Positions 7,645 through 16,814 of a stretch of DNA of 64,000 bases are shown here, in pieces; position 1 is the stretch's first letter; every line of letters starts with the position of its first letter. Below the pieces are notes generated by a model that did not search any database, had not been told where the DNA came from, and saw only the letters and a list, made by a program, of their open reading frames with translations. The DNA is from Defluviicoccus sp. (GTDB lineage Bacteria; Pseudomonadota; Alphaproteobacteria; MPNO01), in contig JAJEHI010000085.1 of the NCBI GenBank assembly GCA_022823775.1, forward strand, positions 1 through 64,000, written 5' to 3'. A program made the translations under genes and the position numbers.

Positions 7645-9152
7645 CAGAAAATCCCCCTGTCGTCGCGCTCCGCGTTGACCAGGCTCGCGGGATCGACCGC
7701 CACGTTGAGGCCGCCCAGGTCTTCGGGTCCGAGGTCGGGCAGGCGCTGGACCAGGTCGAGGAAGCGGCGCTGCTCCTCGGGCGCGGCGATACCGTCGGCC
7801 AGCGTCTCGAACTTGCGGATATAGTCCGCCCGGGCGAACGGGCGCGCCCCGGCGGAATGGGCGTTGGCGACCGCGAGCTCGTCGACGACCGTCTCGCCGG
7901 AGTCGAGCACGATCTCGAGCCGCCCGCCGAAGGCCCGTTTGTTGGGGTCGGGTTCGTGGTAGCGCGCGGTCCACTCGGCGTCCTCGACCGTGGATATCTT
8001 GTGCCACAGCCGGACCGTGTCCGGACGTCCGGCCCGTTCCGGCGCGTAGGATCGGATGTGGTGCCATTCGCCGTCCTGGAGGGCGACCGCCAGGATGTAC
8101 ATGATGCTGTGATCGAGCGTCTCGCGACTCGCCTTGGGGTCCATCTTCTGCGGATCCCCGGCGCCGGTTCCGATCACGTAGTGGGTGTGATGGCTGGTGT
8201 GGAGGACGATGCGGTCGATCCGCTCGAAGTCCGCGATCCGGCCGCGCATGCGGAATGCGAGATCGATGATGGCCTGGCTCTGATATTCGGCCGAATGCTC
8301 CTTGGTGTAGGATTCGAGGATCGCGCGCTTGGCCTCGCCCGGCGCGGGCAACGGCACCGTGTATTCGGCATCCGGCCCGTCGAGCACGCGGGCGATCACG
8401 CTGTCCTCCCCTTCGTAGATCGGGGACGGCGCGCCCTCGCCCCGCATCGTGCGGTCCACCGCTTCGATCGCGAGCTTGCCCGCGTGCGCCGGCGCGAACG
8501 CCTTCCAGCTCGAAATCTCGCCCTTGCGCGACTGGCGCGTGCTCACCGAAGTGTGCAGCGCCTGCTGCACCGCCTGGTAGACCGTCTCGGTCGGGAGCCC
8601 GAGCAGCGTGCCCAGCCCCGCCGCCGCCGAGGGCCCGAGATGTGCGATGTGATCGATCTTGTGGGCGTGCAGGCAGATGCCCTTGACCAGATCGATCTGG
8701 ATCTCGTAGGCGGTCGCGATGCCGCGCACGAGGTCCGCCCCGCCCCGCCGGGTCTGCTGCGCCACCGCGAGGATCGCCGGGATGTTATCGCCGGGGTGGG
8801 AATAGTCGGCGGCGAGGAAGGTGTCGTGGAAATCGAGCTCGCGCACCGCCGTTCCGTTCGCCCATGCGGTCCATTCGGCGGCGAACCGCCGTTCCGACGC
8901 GATACCGAACACCGCCGCGCCGCCGTCGCGGGGATGAGCGAGCGCCTGCGCGCGGGCAGCGGCTACGGGAGACCGGTTGAGCGCCGCCACGGCGACGGCG
9001 GCGTTGTCGACAATCCGGTTGACGACCATGTCGACCACCGCGGACTCGACCGCTACGGGATCGGTTGCGACGGCCGCGATTTTCCATGCGAGCTGGTCTT
9101 GCCTTGCTAAGGCTTCTTTCGAAGGATAGACCTTAACTGTATGATTTATCAT
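7644..9152 (-). CDS. prpD: 2-methylcitrate dehydratase, MmgE/PrpD family
   Basis: Dehydrates 2-methylcitrate towards 2-methyl-cis-aconitate and needs no iron-sulfur cluster. About 502 residues; full PrpD length and family pattern, including a [16 protein letters not shown] segment and [14 protein letters not shown]. The ATG at 9152 (MINHTVKV) was chosen because GGAAGGA lies about 12 nt upstream; an in-frame codon at 9194 would add 14 residues unlike the family. First gene of the prp operon, transcribed away from the cupin gene across a 143-bp divergent promoter region. No PrpR-type regulator is visible nearby. Confidence 0.92.
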   Translation of the reverse strand: MINHTVKVYPSKEALARQDQLAWKIAAVATDPVAVESAVVDMVVNRIVDNAAVAVAALNRSPVAAARAQALAHPRDGGAAVFGIASERRFAAEWTAWANGTAVRELDFHDTFLAADYSHPGDNIPAILAVAQQTRRGGADLVRGIATAYEIQIDLVKGICLHAHKIDHIAHLGPSAAAGLGTLLGLPTETVYQAVQQALHTSVSTRQSRKGEISSWKAFAPAHAGKLAIEAVDRTMRGEGAPSPIYEGEDSVIARVLDGPDAEYTVPLPAPGEAKRAILESYTKEHSAEYQSQAIIDLAFRMRGRIADFERIDRIVLHTSHHTHYVIGTGAGDPQKMDPKASRETLDHSIMYILAVALQDGEWHHIRSYAPERAGRPDTVRLWHKISTVEDAEWTARYHEPDPNKRAFGGRLEIVLDSGETVVDELAVANAHSAGARPFARADYIRKFETLADGIAAPEEQRRFLDLVQRLPDLGPEDLGGLNVAVDPASLVNAERDDRGIF

Positions 9153-9295
9153 CGAGATGTCTGTTCCTTCCCAGCTTTCCGCATGAGCGATCATACCCCG
9201 GACCGGGACCCGGTCAAATCGCGTTCGGCAGCGTGTTGTGGGCTCCCGGACGGTGTGATTAGGTAGCCCGATCCTCTCGCCTACGGAGGCTATGA

Positions 9296-9952
9296 ATGCC
9301 GGATCGACTTCTCCGACTGTCCAAGGACGATTTCGCGGCGAGGGCTTTCCTCGACGATCCGCTGCCCCCGGCGATCCGGGCGATTTACGTCGCGGAAGGG
9401 ATGGCTTCGATTTCCGCCGGCGGCACGACGGCCGCTCTTGCCGCCAATTCGGCGTTTTTCGACACCGGTCCGGTATCCATCGCAGCCGGCGCGGAGGGCG
9501 CGCGCCTTCTCCGCTACGAGCTCGACCCCGGCGAGGCCGACCCCGGGGGCGCGGGCGTCCGCTCGGAGCGCATGCTGGAAGCTTCGCTCGGGCTCGACGA
9601 TCCCGGCGGCTACCTGCTTCGCTGCGACAAGGTGGAGTTGCCGCCGGGCGGGATCGCCTATACCCACACCCACCAGGGCGGCGGCATACGGTGCCTGCTC
9701 AAGGGCGGGTTCAACGTCCGGGTGCACGACCGGACGACCGAGATCGGAGAGTACGACGCCTGGTTCGAGGCCGGACCCGACCCGGTCTATGCCTGGGCGC
9801 CCGACGACGCGCCGGGGCATTTTTCGCGGGTGATGATCCTGCCCCGCCGGCTCAAGGGGGAGAGCTCCATCCGCTACGTCGACCCGGAAGACGCCGACAA
9901 GCCCAAGCTGCAGCGATACACCATCTTCCTGGACGAGTTTATCGAGACATGA
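9296..9952 (+). CDS. Cupin-domain protein coupled to a ThDP enzyme
   Basis: A 218-residue protein whose middle matches a cupin barrel: [22 protein letters not shown] near residues 117-138 supplies two histidines of a metal site, and RVHDR lies on the next strand. It is likely a small-molecule-binding or dioxygenase-like protein; no exact function is recognisable. GGAGG at 9285-9289 precedes the ATG at 9296. Its TGA overlaps the next ATG (ATGA, 9949-9952), so it is coupled to the ThDP enzyme and probably acts on the same substrate pool. Confidence 0.75.
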   Translation: MPDRLLRLSKDDFAARAFLDDPLPPAIRAIYVAEGMASISAGGTTAALAANSAFFDTGPVSIAAGAEGARLLRYELDPGEADPGGAGVRSERMLEASLGLDDPGGYLLRCDKVELPPGGIAYTHTHQGGGIRCLLKGGFNVRVHDRTTEIGEYDAWFEAGPDPVYAWAPDDAPGHFSRVMILPRRLKGESSIRYVDPEDADKPKLQRYTIFLDEFIET

Positions 9953-11619
9953 CCAGCAATCTGAGGACGGGCGGCCAGATCCTGGCGGACGCGCTGCTGA
10001 CCCATGGCGTGGACACGATCTTCTGCGTCCCCGGCGAGAGCTATATCGCGACGCTGGACGCGCTGTTCGACGTGCGCGACCGTATCCGCGTCGTCACCTG
10101 CCGCCAGGAAGGCGGCGCCGCCTACATGGCGGAAGCCTACGGCAAGCTGACCGGGCGGCCCGGCATCTGCTTCGTCACCCGCGGACCCGGCGCGACCAAC
10201 GCCAGCGTCGGTATCCACACCGCGCGGCAGGATTCCACGCCGATGATCGTCTTCGTCGGCCAGGTCGCGCGTGGCATGGCGGAGCGCGAGGCTTTCCAGG
10301 AGATCGATTTCCGCCGGATGATGGGCGAGCTCACCAAGTGGACGGCCCAGATAGACGACCCGGCGCGGGTGCCCGAGTACGTCAACCGCGCCTTCCGCAC
10401 GGCGACCTCGGGACGCGCGGGACCGGTGGTTCTGGCGCTGCCGGAGGACATGCAGACCGACCGCGCCGAAATCGAGGACGGCGCGGCCTACGCGGAGGTG
10501 CAGGCGAGCCCGTCATCGGATGACATGGCGCGGCTGCGCGACATTCTGGCGGAGGCGGAACGCCCGGTCGTGCTTGCCGGCGGCGGCGGCTGGACCGAAC
10601 GGGCTTGCGACGACCTCCGGATGTTCGCCGAGACCAACGATCTTCCGGTCGCCGTCGGGTTCCGCCGGCAGGACCTGCTGGACAACCGCCATCCGGGCTA
10701 TGTCGGGGTCGTCGGGCTCGGCGCAAACCCGGCCCTCGCCGCCGCGATCCGGGATTCGGATCTGTTGCTGGTCGTGGGAGCCCAGCTCGGCGAGATCGTC
10801 ACCCAGGGCTATACGCTCCTCTCCCTGCCCAAACCGCGGCAACGGCTGGTTCACGCCCATCCGGGGATCGACGAGATCGGCAAGATTTATCAGCCGGACC
10901 TCGGGATCGCGAGCGGCATGCCGGGTTTCGCCGCAGCGCTCGCCGCGCTGGACCCGATCCGGAACCCGCCCTGGGCCGGCCACCGCGCCTCGATTCGCGC
11001 GGCCTACGAGGAGTTCACGGAGCCGACCGGGATGCCGGGAGGGCTCAACCTCGCGCATGTGGTGCGCCACCTGGAGGGCGTGCTGCCGGAAGACGCGATC
11101 CTGGCCAACGGGGCCGGGAATTTTTCCCAGTGGCTGCACCGGTTCCACCGCTACCGCGGGTACGGCACGCAACTCTCGCCGCAGAGCGGATCGATGGGGT
11201 ATGGGGTTCCGGCGGGCGTCGCCGCCGCCGTTCTGAATCCCGGGCGCGAGGTCGTCGCCTGGTGCGGCGACGGCGATTTCCTGATGAACGGCCAGGAAAT
11301 CGCGACCGCCGCGGCCCAGGGTCTCCGCAACCTGACCGTCCTCGTGGTCAACAACGGAACCTACGGCACCATCCGCATGCACCAGGAGCGGCACTATCCG
11401 GGCCGGGTGATCGCCACCGATCTCGCAAACCCGGACTTCGCCATGCTGGCGAGAGCCTACGGCCTGCATGGGGAAACGGTGGATCGCACCGAGGATTTCG
11501 CCGATGCCTTCGTGCGCGGTCGGGCAGCGGACGCCCCCGCCCTGCTCGAACTCCGGATCGACCCCGAAGCGATCCTGCCGACCGCCACTATCAGCGGGAT
11601 ACGGGCGGCGAGCGGTTAG
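9949..11619 (+). CDS. Thiamine-diphosphate-dependent enzyme (acetolactate synthase-like)
   Basis: A 556-residue protein with the three ThDP-family domains. The catalytic glutamate is E54 in CRQEGGAAYMAEA. The C-terminal ThDP/Mg motif begins WCGDGDFLMNG and ends VVNNGTYG. The central domain has the ERPVVLAGGGG type of fold. It could be a 2-oxo acid decarboxylase or carboligase; no regulatory subunit gene (ilvN) lies beside it, so a biosynthetic acetolactate synthase is unlikely. Forms a two-gene unit with the cupin. Confidence 0.85.
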   Translation: MTSNLRTGGQILADALLTHGVDTIFCVPGESYIATLDALFDVRDRIRVVTCRQEGGAAYMAEAYGKLTGRPGICFVTRGPGATNASVGIHTARQDSTPMIVFVGQVARGMAEREAFQEIDFRRMMGELTKWTAQIDDPARVPEYVNRAFRTATSGRAGPVVLALPEDMQTDRAEIEDGAAYAEVQASPSSDDMARLRDILAEAERPVVLAGGGGWTERACDDLRMFAETNDLPVAVGFRRQDLLDNRHPGYVGVVGLGANPALAAAIRDSDLLLVVGAQLGEIVTQGYTLLSLPKPRQRLVHAHPGIDEIGKIYQPDLGIASGMPGFAAALAALDPIRNPPWAGHRASIRAAYEEFTEPTGMPGGLNLAHVVRHLEGVLPEDAILANGAGNFSQWLHRFHRYRGYGTQLSPQSGSMGYGVPAGVAAAVLNPGREVVAWCGDGDFLMNGQEIATAAAQGLRNLTVLVVNNGTYGTIRMHQERHYPGRVIATDLANPDFAMLARAYGLHGETVDRTEDFADAFVRGRAADAPALLELRIDPEAILPTATISGIRAASG

Positions 11620-11652
11620 CCTGGGCGCGGTCGCACCCGAGCGCCGCGACAC

Positions 11653-11755
11653 CCCCTCACCCTGACCCTCTCCCCGGCGGGGAGAGGGGACGCGCTTGGC
11701 GCCTCCCCGCTACCTTCTCCCCTCCCGCTTGCGGGAGGGGCCGGGGGAGGGTGGG
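11653..11755. repeat. Dispersed palindromic repeat, family A, copy 2
   Basis: Same two-hairpin structure as the copy at 5432-5533, with the first hairpin loop altered (CTCCCCGGCGGGGAG). It fills the 216-bp gap between the convergent ThDP gene and the PEP-mutase-family gene. Nothing else was seen in that gap. Confidence 0.8.
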
Positions 11756-11835
11756 CCGGTTCGGCGTGACCTGAACAGTTGTTTACCTCACGTCATGGTC
11801 CTGTGTGGCCGCCGGAAGCAGTTTTCGGACGTGCC

Positions 11836-12672
11836 CTATTCCCCCGCCATCAGGGCGTTCATTTCGGGGTGCAGGATCACGCCCTCCGCGAACCCGTACG
11901 TTCCCGACCCGGCAAGCTCGCCCGCCGCGTTGCGCGCCAGCGTGGCGAAGGCGAGCGAGAGGAGGCCGCCGATGCTGACCCGGGCGACGCCGAGCCGCTT
12001 GAGCTCGGGGATCGGCGGGGAGACGGCGCTCGCGAGCACATTCACCGGCCCGTCGATGCCCTCGACCACCGCCCCGATGGTTTCTGCATCGCGCGCGAAG
12101 GGAACGAACAGGCAGTCCGCGCCGGCCTCGCGATAGGCGTTGCAGCGCCGGATCGTTTCGGCGAGCGCCTCCGGCCCCTTGCCGCCGCGCAGGAAGGTAT
12201 CGCAGCGCGCGTTGAGCACCGCAGGGACCCCCGTCTCGTCGGCGGCCTTGCGTCCGGCCGCGATGCGCGCCACCGAGAGATCGAAATCGAGCAGCGGGCC
12301 GGGCGCGCCGATCGCGCCGTCCTCGATGTTCATCCCGACGGCGCCGGCCTCGATGGTCGCCTTGACGGTATCGGCGACCGCTTCGGGCTCGATGCCGTAA
12401 CCCGCCTCCATGTCGGCGGTCACGGGCACATCCACGCACTCGGCGATGCGGCGCACCATCCAGAGCATTTCCTCGCGCGGGATGTTCTCCCCGTCGGCAT
12501 AGCCCATCAGCCAGGCCACGCCGGCGCTCGACGTGGCCACCGCGGGGTAGCCGGCCTCGACGACGATCCTGGCGATCGACGCATCCGACGCATTGACCAG
12601 AACCAGGGGTCCGGGCCCTTCGTGCAGCGCCTGGAAGGTCTCGGCCTTCGCGACCTGTCGGGCATCCGCCAT
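11836..12672 (-). CDS. Isocitrate lyase/PEP mutase family protein
   Basis: A 278-residue protein with the superfamily barrel: VPVTADMEAGYG supplies the metal-binding acidic residues, and GMNIEDG and VLNARCDTFL follow. The catalytic K(K/R)CGH motif of true isocitrate and methylisocitrate lyases is absent. It therefore belongs to the PEP-mutase/oxaloacetate-decarboxylase-like branch and may act as a C-C or P-C bond enzyme. It is the last gene of the nine-gene minus-strand operon, 11 nt after the PrpD-like gene. Confidence 0.85.
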   Translation of the reverse strand: MADARQVAKAETFQALHEGPGPLVLVNASDASIARIVVEAGYPAVATSSAGVAWLMGYADGENIPREEMLWMVRRIAECVDVPVTADMEAGYGIEPEAVADTVKATIEAGAVGMNIEDGAIGAPGPLLDFDLSVARIAAGRKAADETGVPAVLNARCDTFLRGGKGPEALAETIRRCNAYREAGADCLFVPFARDAETIGAVVEGIDGPVNVLASAVSPPIPELKRLGVARVSIGGLLSLAFATLARNAAGELAGSGTYGFAEGVILHPEMNALMAGE

Positions 12673-12683
12673 GGGTTTTCGCC

Positions 12684-14003
12684 TCAGATATCGAAGGAGG
12701 GCACGGGACCGCCCTCGGCCATTCCGAGCGCGTCCGCGATCGTCCGTTCGGGATCGGGGACGCCGCCGAATCGGAGAAGCCCGTGCGCCTTTTCCGCCAT
12801 CTCTTCGCGGTCGAGCGCGGCCTCCGGGTCCCCCTTGCATTGCCGGCGCGCGGCGCTGACCCGCCTGCCGTCGTCGAGCACCGCCGTCACCTCGCCGCCC
12901 CAGGCGGCGGGGTAGTCGGATGCATAGGGTTCGCCCGCGCCAACGCTCACCCGCGAGCGCAGCCCGGACAGGCGCGCCCGCGCCTTGGCTTCGAAGGAGT
13001 CGAACCCGACCGCGCCGTCGGCGAGCGCGGCGGCGATGCAGTGCTGCAGCGAGAATTTCGCCTCGTAGGGCGAAGCCGGCACCGGCCGGTCGCAAACGTC
13101 GACCGCGGCCCGGTAGGTCGAGGCCTCGACGGCGGCCACCGCCGCGGGATCGATCTTCGCCGAGACTTCAAGCGCGGCGTCGATCGCGGGATGGGTATGA
13201 CGACAGGACGGCCAGGGCTTGATCGAGGTCGCGTGCACCTGCCAGGGCGCATCGGGATGGCGCAGCACCGCGCCGGGGTCGGGGTCGGGGCAGGCTCCGG
13301 CATAGAACCCCCGCGGTCCTTCGAGAATCGCCGGCGGACCGGTAAACCCTCCCGCCGCGAGTTCCGCCGCGACGACCCCGGCTTCCGCCGCGCGCCCGGC
13401 GTGGAGATGCTTGCTCATCGCCCCGGTGTCGAGGAACTCCCAGAGTCCGGCCGACTGGGTTCCCGCGTTGCCGAGCGCGTGCACGGCGGCCTCGTCGTCG
13501 AGCTCCAGCAGGCTCGACGCCGCCATCGCGGCGCCGAACGGACCGCAGGTCGCGGTGTTGTGCCAGACCCTGTAGTGCGTCGGGCCGACCGACATGCCGA
13601 CCCGGCAGACCGCCTCGAAGCCGTGCAGCACCGCGCGGAGAAAGGTATCCCCGTCCGCCCCGGAACGTTCGGCAAGCGCCAGCGCCGCCGGAATGACGAC
13701 GCATCCCGGATGAGTGACGGAGCCGCGATGGAGGTCGTCGACCTCCAGGATGTGCATGCAGCCGCCCATGACGAGCGCGCGACGCCCGGGATCCCGCCTG
13801 TCGGCGCCCCATCCGGAGAGGATCTTGCCGGGTTCCGTGACCCGCCCGGCCAGCATGTTGGCGATCCCGTCGAGCACGATCGGCGCCATCGCGTCGAGGT
13901 CCGCCCGGCGGACCGGTTTCGACCGGATCAGCGCGACGAGCCCTTCCGTCAGCGTCGCCGCGGCCGCGGACTCGACCGCCGCATGCGCGGCGGCGGTGCT
14001 CAC
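12684..14003 (-). CDS. MmgE/PrpD family protein
   Basis: About 439 residues of the MmgE/PrpD fold, for example MGGCMHILEVDDLHRGSVTH, KPWPSCRHTHPAIDA and SPYEAKFSLQHCIA. The family includes 2-methylcitrate dehydratase, cis-aconitate decarboxylase and iminodisuccinate epimerase. This copy is clearly distinct from the PrpD at 7644-9152. The GTG start at 14003 overlaps the amidohydrolase stop (GTGA), so translation is coupled. Its neighbours suggest it acts on a di- or tricarboxylic intermediate of the same pathway; the reaction is unknown. Confidence 0.85.
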   Translation of the reverse strand: MSTAAAHAAVESAAAATLTEGLVALIRSKPVRRADLDAMAPIVLDGIANMLAGRVTEPGKILSGWGADRRDPGRRALVMGGCMHILEVDDLHRGSVTHPGCVVIPAALALAERSGADGDTFLRAVLHGFEAVCRVGMSVGPTHYRVWHNTATCGPFGAAMAASSLLELDDEAAVHALGNAGTQSAGLWEFLDTGAMSKHLHAGRAAEAGVVAAELAAGGFTGPPAILEGPRGFYAGACPDPDPGAVLRHPDAPWQVHATSIKPWPSCRHTHPAIDAALEVSAKIDPAAVAAVEASTYRAAVDVCDRPVPASPYEAKFSLQHCIAAALADGAVGFDSFEAKARARLSGLRSRVSVGAGEPYASDYPAAWGGEVTAVLDDGRRVSAARRQCKGDPEAALDREEMAEKAHGLLRFGGVPDPERTIADALGMAEGGPVPSFDI

Positions 14004-15241
14004 GCGGTACCGCCGCCGGGCGGCGCGTAGTCGGGGAAGCGGCCGGAGACGTCGAGATCGAACAGCTTGCGCGCGTTCTCGCCGAGGATGTTGCGCTTCG
14101 CCGTCTCGTCGAGGAAGGGCAGGTCGTAGATCACGCTCGGCAGGTCCATGTCCCAGTGCGGGTAGTCCGAGCACCAGCAGAGCTGCGTTTCCGCCTTGAT
14201 CATCTTGAAGGTCATCTCGAGCACGTCGAGGTCGTTGGGAACCTCCATCGGCTGCGAGGAGTAGTACATGTCCTGCATGTACTCGCTGGGCAGCTTGGTG
14301 AGGGACGGCGCTTCCGAGCTCCGCATCTTGTAGTCGTTGTCGAGGCGCTGCATCAGCCACGGAATCCAGGCGAGGCCCGATTCGATCCAGATCACCTTGA
14401 GCTTGGGGAAGCGTTCCGGAAGGCCGTTGATCACCCAGTTCGCGCAGTGCATGGCGTTGTAGATGGTGAAGCCCATCGCGTGCGTGATCAGGAAACGGTT
14501 GGTCGCCCCGAGGAGCGGGTCGTTCCAGTTGTATGAGGCATGGAAGGCGAGCGGCTTGCCCATCTCCTCCATCAGCCGGTAGGTCTTCATGTAAGCGTTG
14601 TCGTAGACCGGCTTGTAGCGCGTGGACACCACCGAGAAGCCGACCACGCCCGGCTTGTCGCCGAAATCCCGCACCATCTTGTAGCTGGCTTCGGGGTCGT
14701 TGAACGGCAGATAGAGCATCGAGGTGATGCGCTCGTTCTGCGGCAGGATCTGCTCGACCAGCCAGCGGTTGTAGGCGCGCGACATCGCGACCTCGATCTC
14801 GGGCTGGGGATGCAGGCCGAGCAGCAGCATGGGCGTCGGGAACATCGAGACATAGTCGACCCCCATCGCATCCATCCACTTGAGCGACAAATGGATGTCG
14901 CGGTGGGTTCCGTCCGCGGGGGTCTGCTCCAGCTTGCGCAGCGGGTAGCGCATCACCCTTCCGGAAATGTCCTGGTAGCCGACGACGCCCGGAATCAGGG
15001 GCGATTGCGCGCCGGTGCCGCTGCCCGAATAGACCAGCCCGGTCTGCTTGATCACCGGGTCCTCGATGTACTGGATGATGTCGCGCAGCGACTCGTTCTC
15101 GTAGTGGTGGCAGTCGACGTCGACGATCAGCACGTCCTCCAGCTTGCGCCGGTCGCGCTGCCGCGCCGCGTTGATGAGGAGCTTCTTGGTGTCGAACTCC
15201 TCGACGCTCATCTTGTGGATGTCGCTTGTCGGAATGTCCAT
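14000..15241 (-). CDS. Amidohydrolase family 2 protein (ACMSD/decarboxylase-like)
   Basis: A 413-residue metal-dependent TIM-barrel enzyme. Visible metal/catalytic segments are DVDCHHYE near residues 41-48, AFHASYNW and THAMGFTIYNAMH in the middle, and CSDYPHWDMD near the C-terminus. Family members hydrolyse or decarboxylate aromatic and unsaturated acids. It closely resembles the 411-residue protein at 36724-37959, with shared PADG-HRDIHL and WMDAMGVDY blocks. It lies between a small unknown gene (12 nt away) and the PrpD-like gene (overlapping) in the ABC-transporter operon. Confidence 0.88.
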   Translation of the reverse strand: MDIPTSDIHKMSVEEFDTKKLLINAARQRDRRKLEDVLIVDVDCHHYENESLRDIIQYIEDPVIKQTGLVYSGSGTGAQSPLIPGVVGYQDISGRVMRYPLRKLEQTPADGTHRDIHLSLKWMDAMGVDYVSMFPTPMLLLGLHPQPEIEVAMSRAYNRWLVEQILPQNERITSMLYLPFNDPEASYKMVRDFGDKPGVVGFSVVSTRYKPVYDNAYMKTYRLMEEMGKPLAFHASYNWNDPLLGATNRFLITHAMGFTIYNAMHCANWVINGLPERFPKLKVIWIESGLAWIPWLMQRLDNDYKMRSSEAPSLTKLPSEYMQDMYYSSQPMEVPNDLDVLEMTFKMIKAETQLCWCSDYPHWDMDLPSVIYDLPFLDETAKRNILGENARKLFDLDVSGRFPDYAPPGGGTA

Positions 15242-15253
15242 TCTTCGTCTCCG

Positions 15254-15580
15254 TCAGGCGCCCGACCAGGCTTGCCACATGCCGAGCTCGAACAGCTCGA
15301 CATTTACGGCCCGCAGCATGGCGGTGCACATGATCATCACGGCCGTCGCCGGCATCGCGCGGTCGTCGATGAACGGCGACCAGCGCTCGCCGACCTGGAA
15401 CTTGACCGTATAGAGCCTGGTGAGCGCGGTGAGTCCCTCCTGAATCAACTCGTCCGGAGGCTCCCTGCCCTTCTCGAGGGCGAGCATCTTCTCGGCGAAC
15501 GCCTGGAGCTTGGCGGTTTCCTCCCCGACATCGGCGAGGAGGTCGCCGAATTCGTCCTCCGGCTGCTCAGGCGAGGACAT
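15254..15580 (-). CDS. Small conserved-context protein of unknown function
   Basis: 108 residues. The N-terminal half is acidic and likely helical (EDEFGDLLADVGEETAKLQAFAEKMLALEKG). A hydrophobic patch, ATAVMIMCTAMLRAVNVELFELGM, lies near the C-terminus. There is no signal peptide and no recognised domain. The ATG at 15580 overlaps the Rieske gene by 14 nt, and the amidohydrolase gene starts 12 nt downstream. A structural or regulatory subunit for one of these two is a plausible but untested role. Confidence 0.7.
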   Translation of the reverse strand: MSSPEQPEDEFGDLLADVGEETAKLQAFAEKMLALEKGREPPDELIQEGLTALTRLYTVKFQVGERWSPFIDDRAMPATAVMIMCTAMLRAVNVELFELGMWQAWSGA

Positions 15581-15935
15581 AGATGCCGTCCTCCTTCTCG
15601 ACGACGTCGTATTTCCTCAGGCGAAAGGTCCTGTCTGCGACCATCACGCCGGTCTCGAGATCGTATTCCCAGCCATGCCAGGGACAGACGATGTGCATCT
15701 CGTCGTGATTGAAGCGCATCCCCTGGTACGTCTTGTCCTCGGCGATGACCTCCTCGACCTTGGCCATCAGCAGCCCTTCGCAGGCCGGCCCGCCCTGGTG
15801 GGCGCAGAGGTTCTGGTAGGCATAGAGCCGTCCCTTCACCCGATAGACGCCGATCTCGGAATTGCCGTTGGGAACGATCTTGCGCTCGCCGTCGGAAAGG
15901 TCGTCGGATTTGGCGACAAAGATCTCCCTTGCCAT
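15567..15935 (-). CDS. Rieske [2Fe-2S] ferredoxin
   Basis: A 122-residue single-domain Rieske protein. The two cluster-binding boxes are C44-A-H46 and C84-P-W-H87. The small soluble form without a membrane anchor usually passes electrons to an oxygenase, but no oxygenase large subunit is visible in the operon. ATG at 15935 chosen because AGGAG lies 8 nt upstream; a GTG two codons earlier would be only 2 nt from it. It overlaps the small gene downstream. Confidence 0.9.
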   Translation of the reverse strand: MAREIFVAKSDDLSDGERKIVPNGNSEIGVYRVKGRLYAYQNLCAHQGGPACEGLLMAKVEEVIAEDKTYQGMRFNHDEMHIVCPWHGWEYDLETGVMVADRTFRLRKYDVVEKEDGIYVLA

Positions 15936-15971
15936 TCGCACGTCTCCTGTTGTTCGACGGGTCCCGGCGCC

Positions 15972-16814
15972 TCAGTTGGTGGCGACCGAGAGACTGTGGG
16001 CCGCGCTCCCGCCCTGATGCCGGTTGGCGTATGTCTGCAGGCGCGTCATGCCCATATTCGCGAGCGCGGCGAGCGCGAAAATGATCAATATGATCGCGTA
16101 CATCTCGGCGATCCTGAACTGCTCGTAGTAGTTTCCGAGCCGATAGCCGAGCCCCCCGTCGGCGAACTTGAGCTCGGCCACCAGCACCCCGATGACGGTG
16201 ATCGCCATGCCCAGCCGCAGCCCGGTGATCACCGGGTTGACCATCGCGGGGATGTAGATTTTGATCACCGTCTGCCACTGGTTGAGATTAAACGACTTCC
16301 CGACCCGCAGAAGCACCGGATTGATCAAAATCATGCCGAGCGCCGTCGAGAACACCACGGGGAAGAATGCCGACAGCGCGCCCTTGGCCATCTTGGAATC
16401 GATCCCGGTGCCGAAAATCAGGAACAGGATCGGCAGGAAGATGATCTTCGGCGTCGAGCCGATGGCGTTGAGATAGGGTTCGATCGCCTTGCGGAGCAGA
16501 GGATTGACGCCCATGGCGATACCGAGCGCGAGCCCGATCGCCGAGCCCACGATGAAGCCGACGATATGCTCGGCGAAGGTGATCCCGAGATCGCGATAGA
16601 AGTCCGCCGCGGTGATCTCGTTCCAGATGGCGAAGACGATCTTCCACGAGGACGGAATCACGTCGCCGTAGAGTATCTCCAGGCTGCCGAGCGCCGCCAG
16701 CCCCTCCCACGCCACCAGCAGGCAAATGACGGTGACCAGGCGGATCCGGAAGACCGTCGCCTCGCGGTGAGGAACCGCGGCGGGCGCCGCGGCGATTACA
16801 CCGGCCTGAGCCAC
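15972..16814 (-). CDS. NitT/TauT-type ABC transporter permease (second)
   Basis: A 280-residue inner-membrane permease with about six hydrophobic segments. The cytoplasmic EAA-type loop lies around GKSFNLNQWQTVIKIYIPAMVNPVITGLRLG. GTG start at 16814, overlapping the upstream permease gene by 19 nt. It pairs with the 253-residue permease to form the heterodimeric channel of the importer. Confidence 0.9.
   Translation of the reverse strand: MAQAGVIAAAPAAVPHREATVFRIRLVTVICLLVAWEGLAALGSLEILYGDVIPSSWKIVFAIWNEITAADFYRDLGITFAEHIVGFIVGSAIGLALGIAMGVNPLLRKAIEPYLNAIGSTPKIIFLPILFLIFGTGIDSKMAKGALSAFFPVVFSTALGMILINPVLLRVGKSFNLNQWQTVIKIYIPAMVNPVITGLRLGMAITVIGVLVAELKFADGGLGYRLGNYYEQFRIAEMYAIILIIFALAALANMGMTRLQTYANRHQGGSAAHSLSVATN

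Noticed and set aside
9949-11619. Biosynthetic acetolactate synthase ilvB
   Set aside because: No small regulatory subunit or ilv neighbours, and a cupin is coupled instead; only a ThDP-family call is justified.
11836-12672. Second methylisocitrate lyase
   Set aside because: Lacks the KKCGH/KRCGH catalytic motif found in prpB at 6751-7644.
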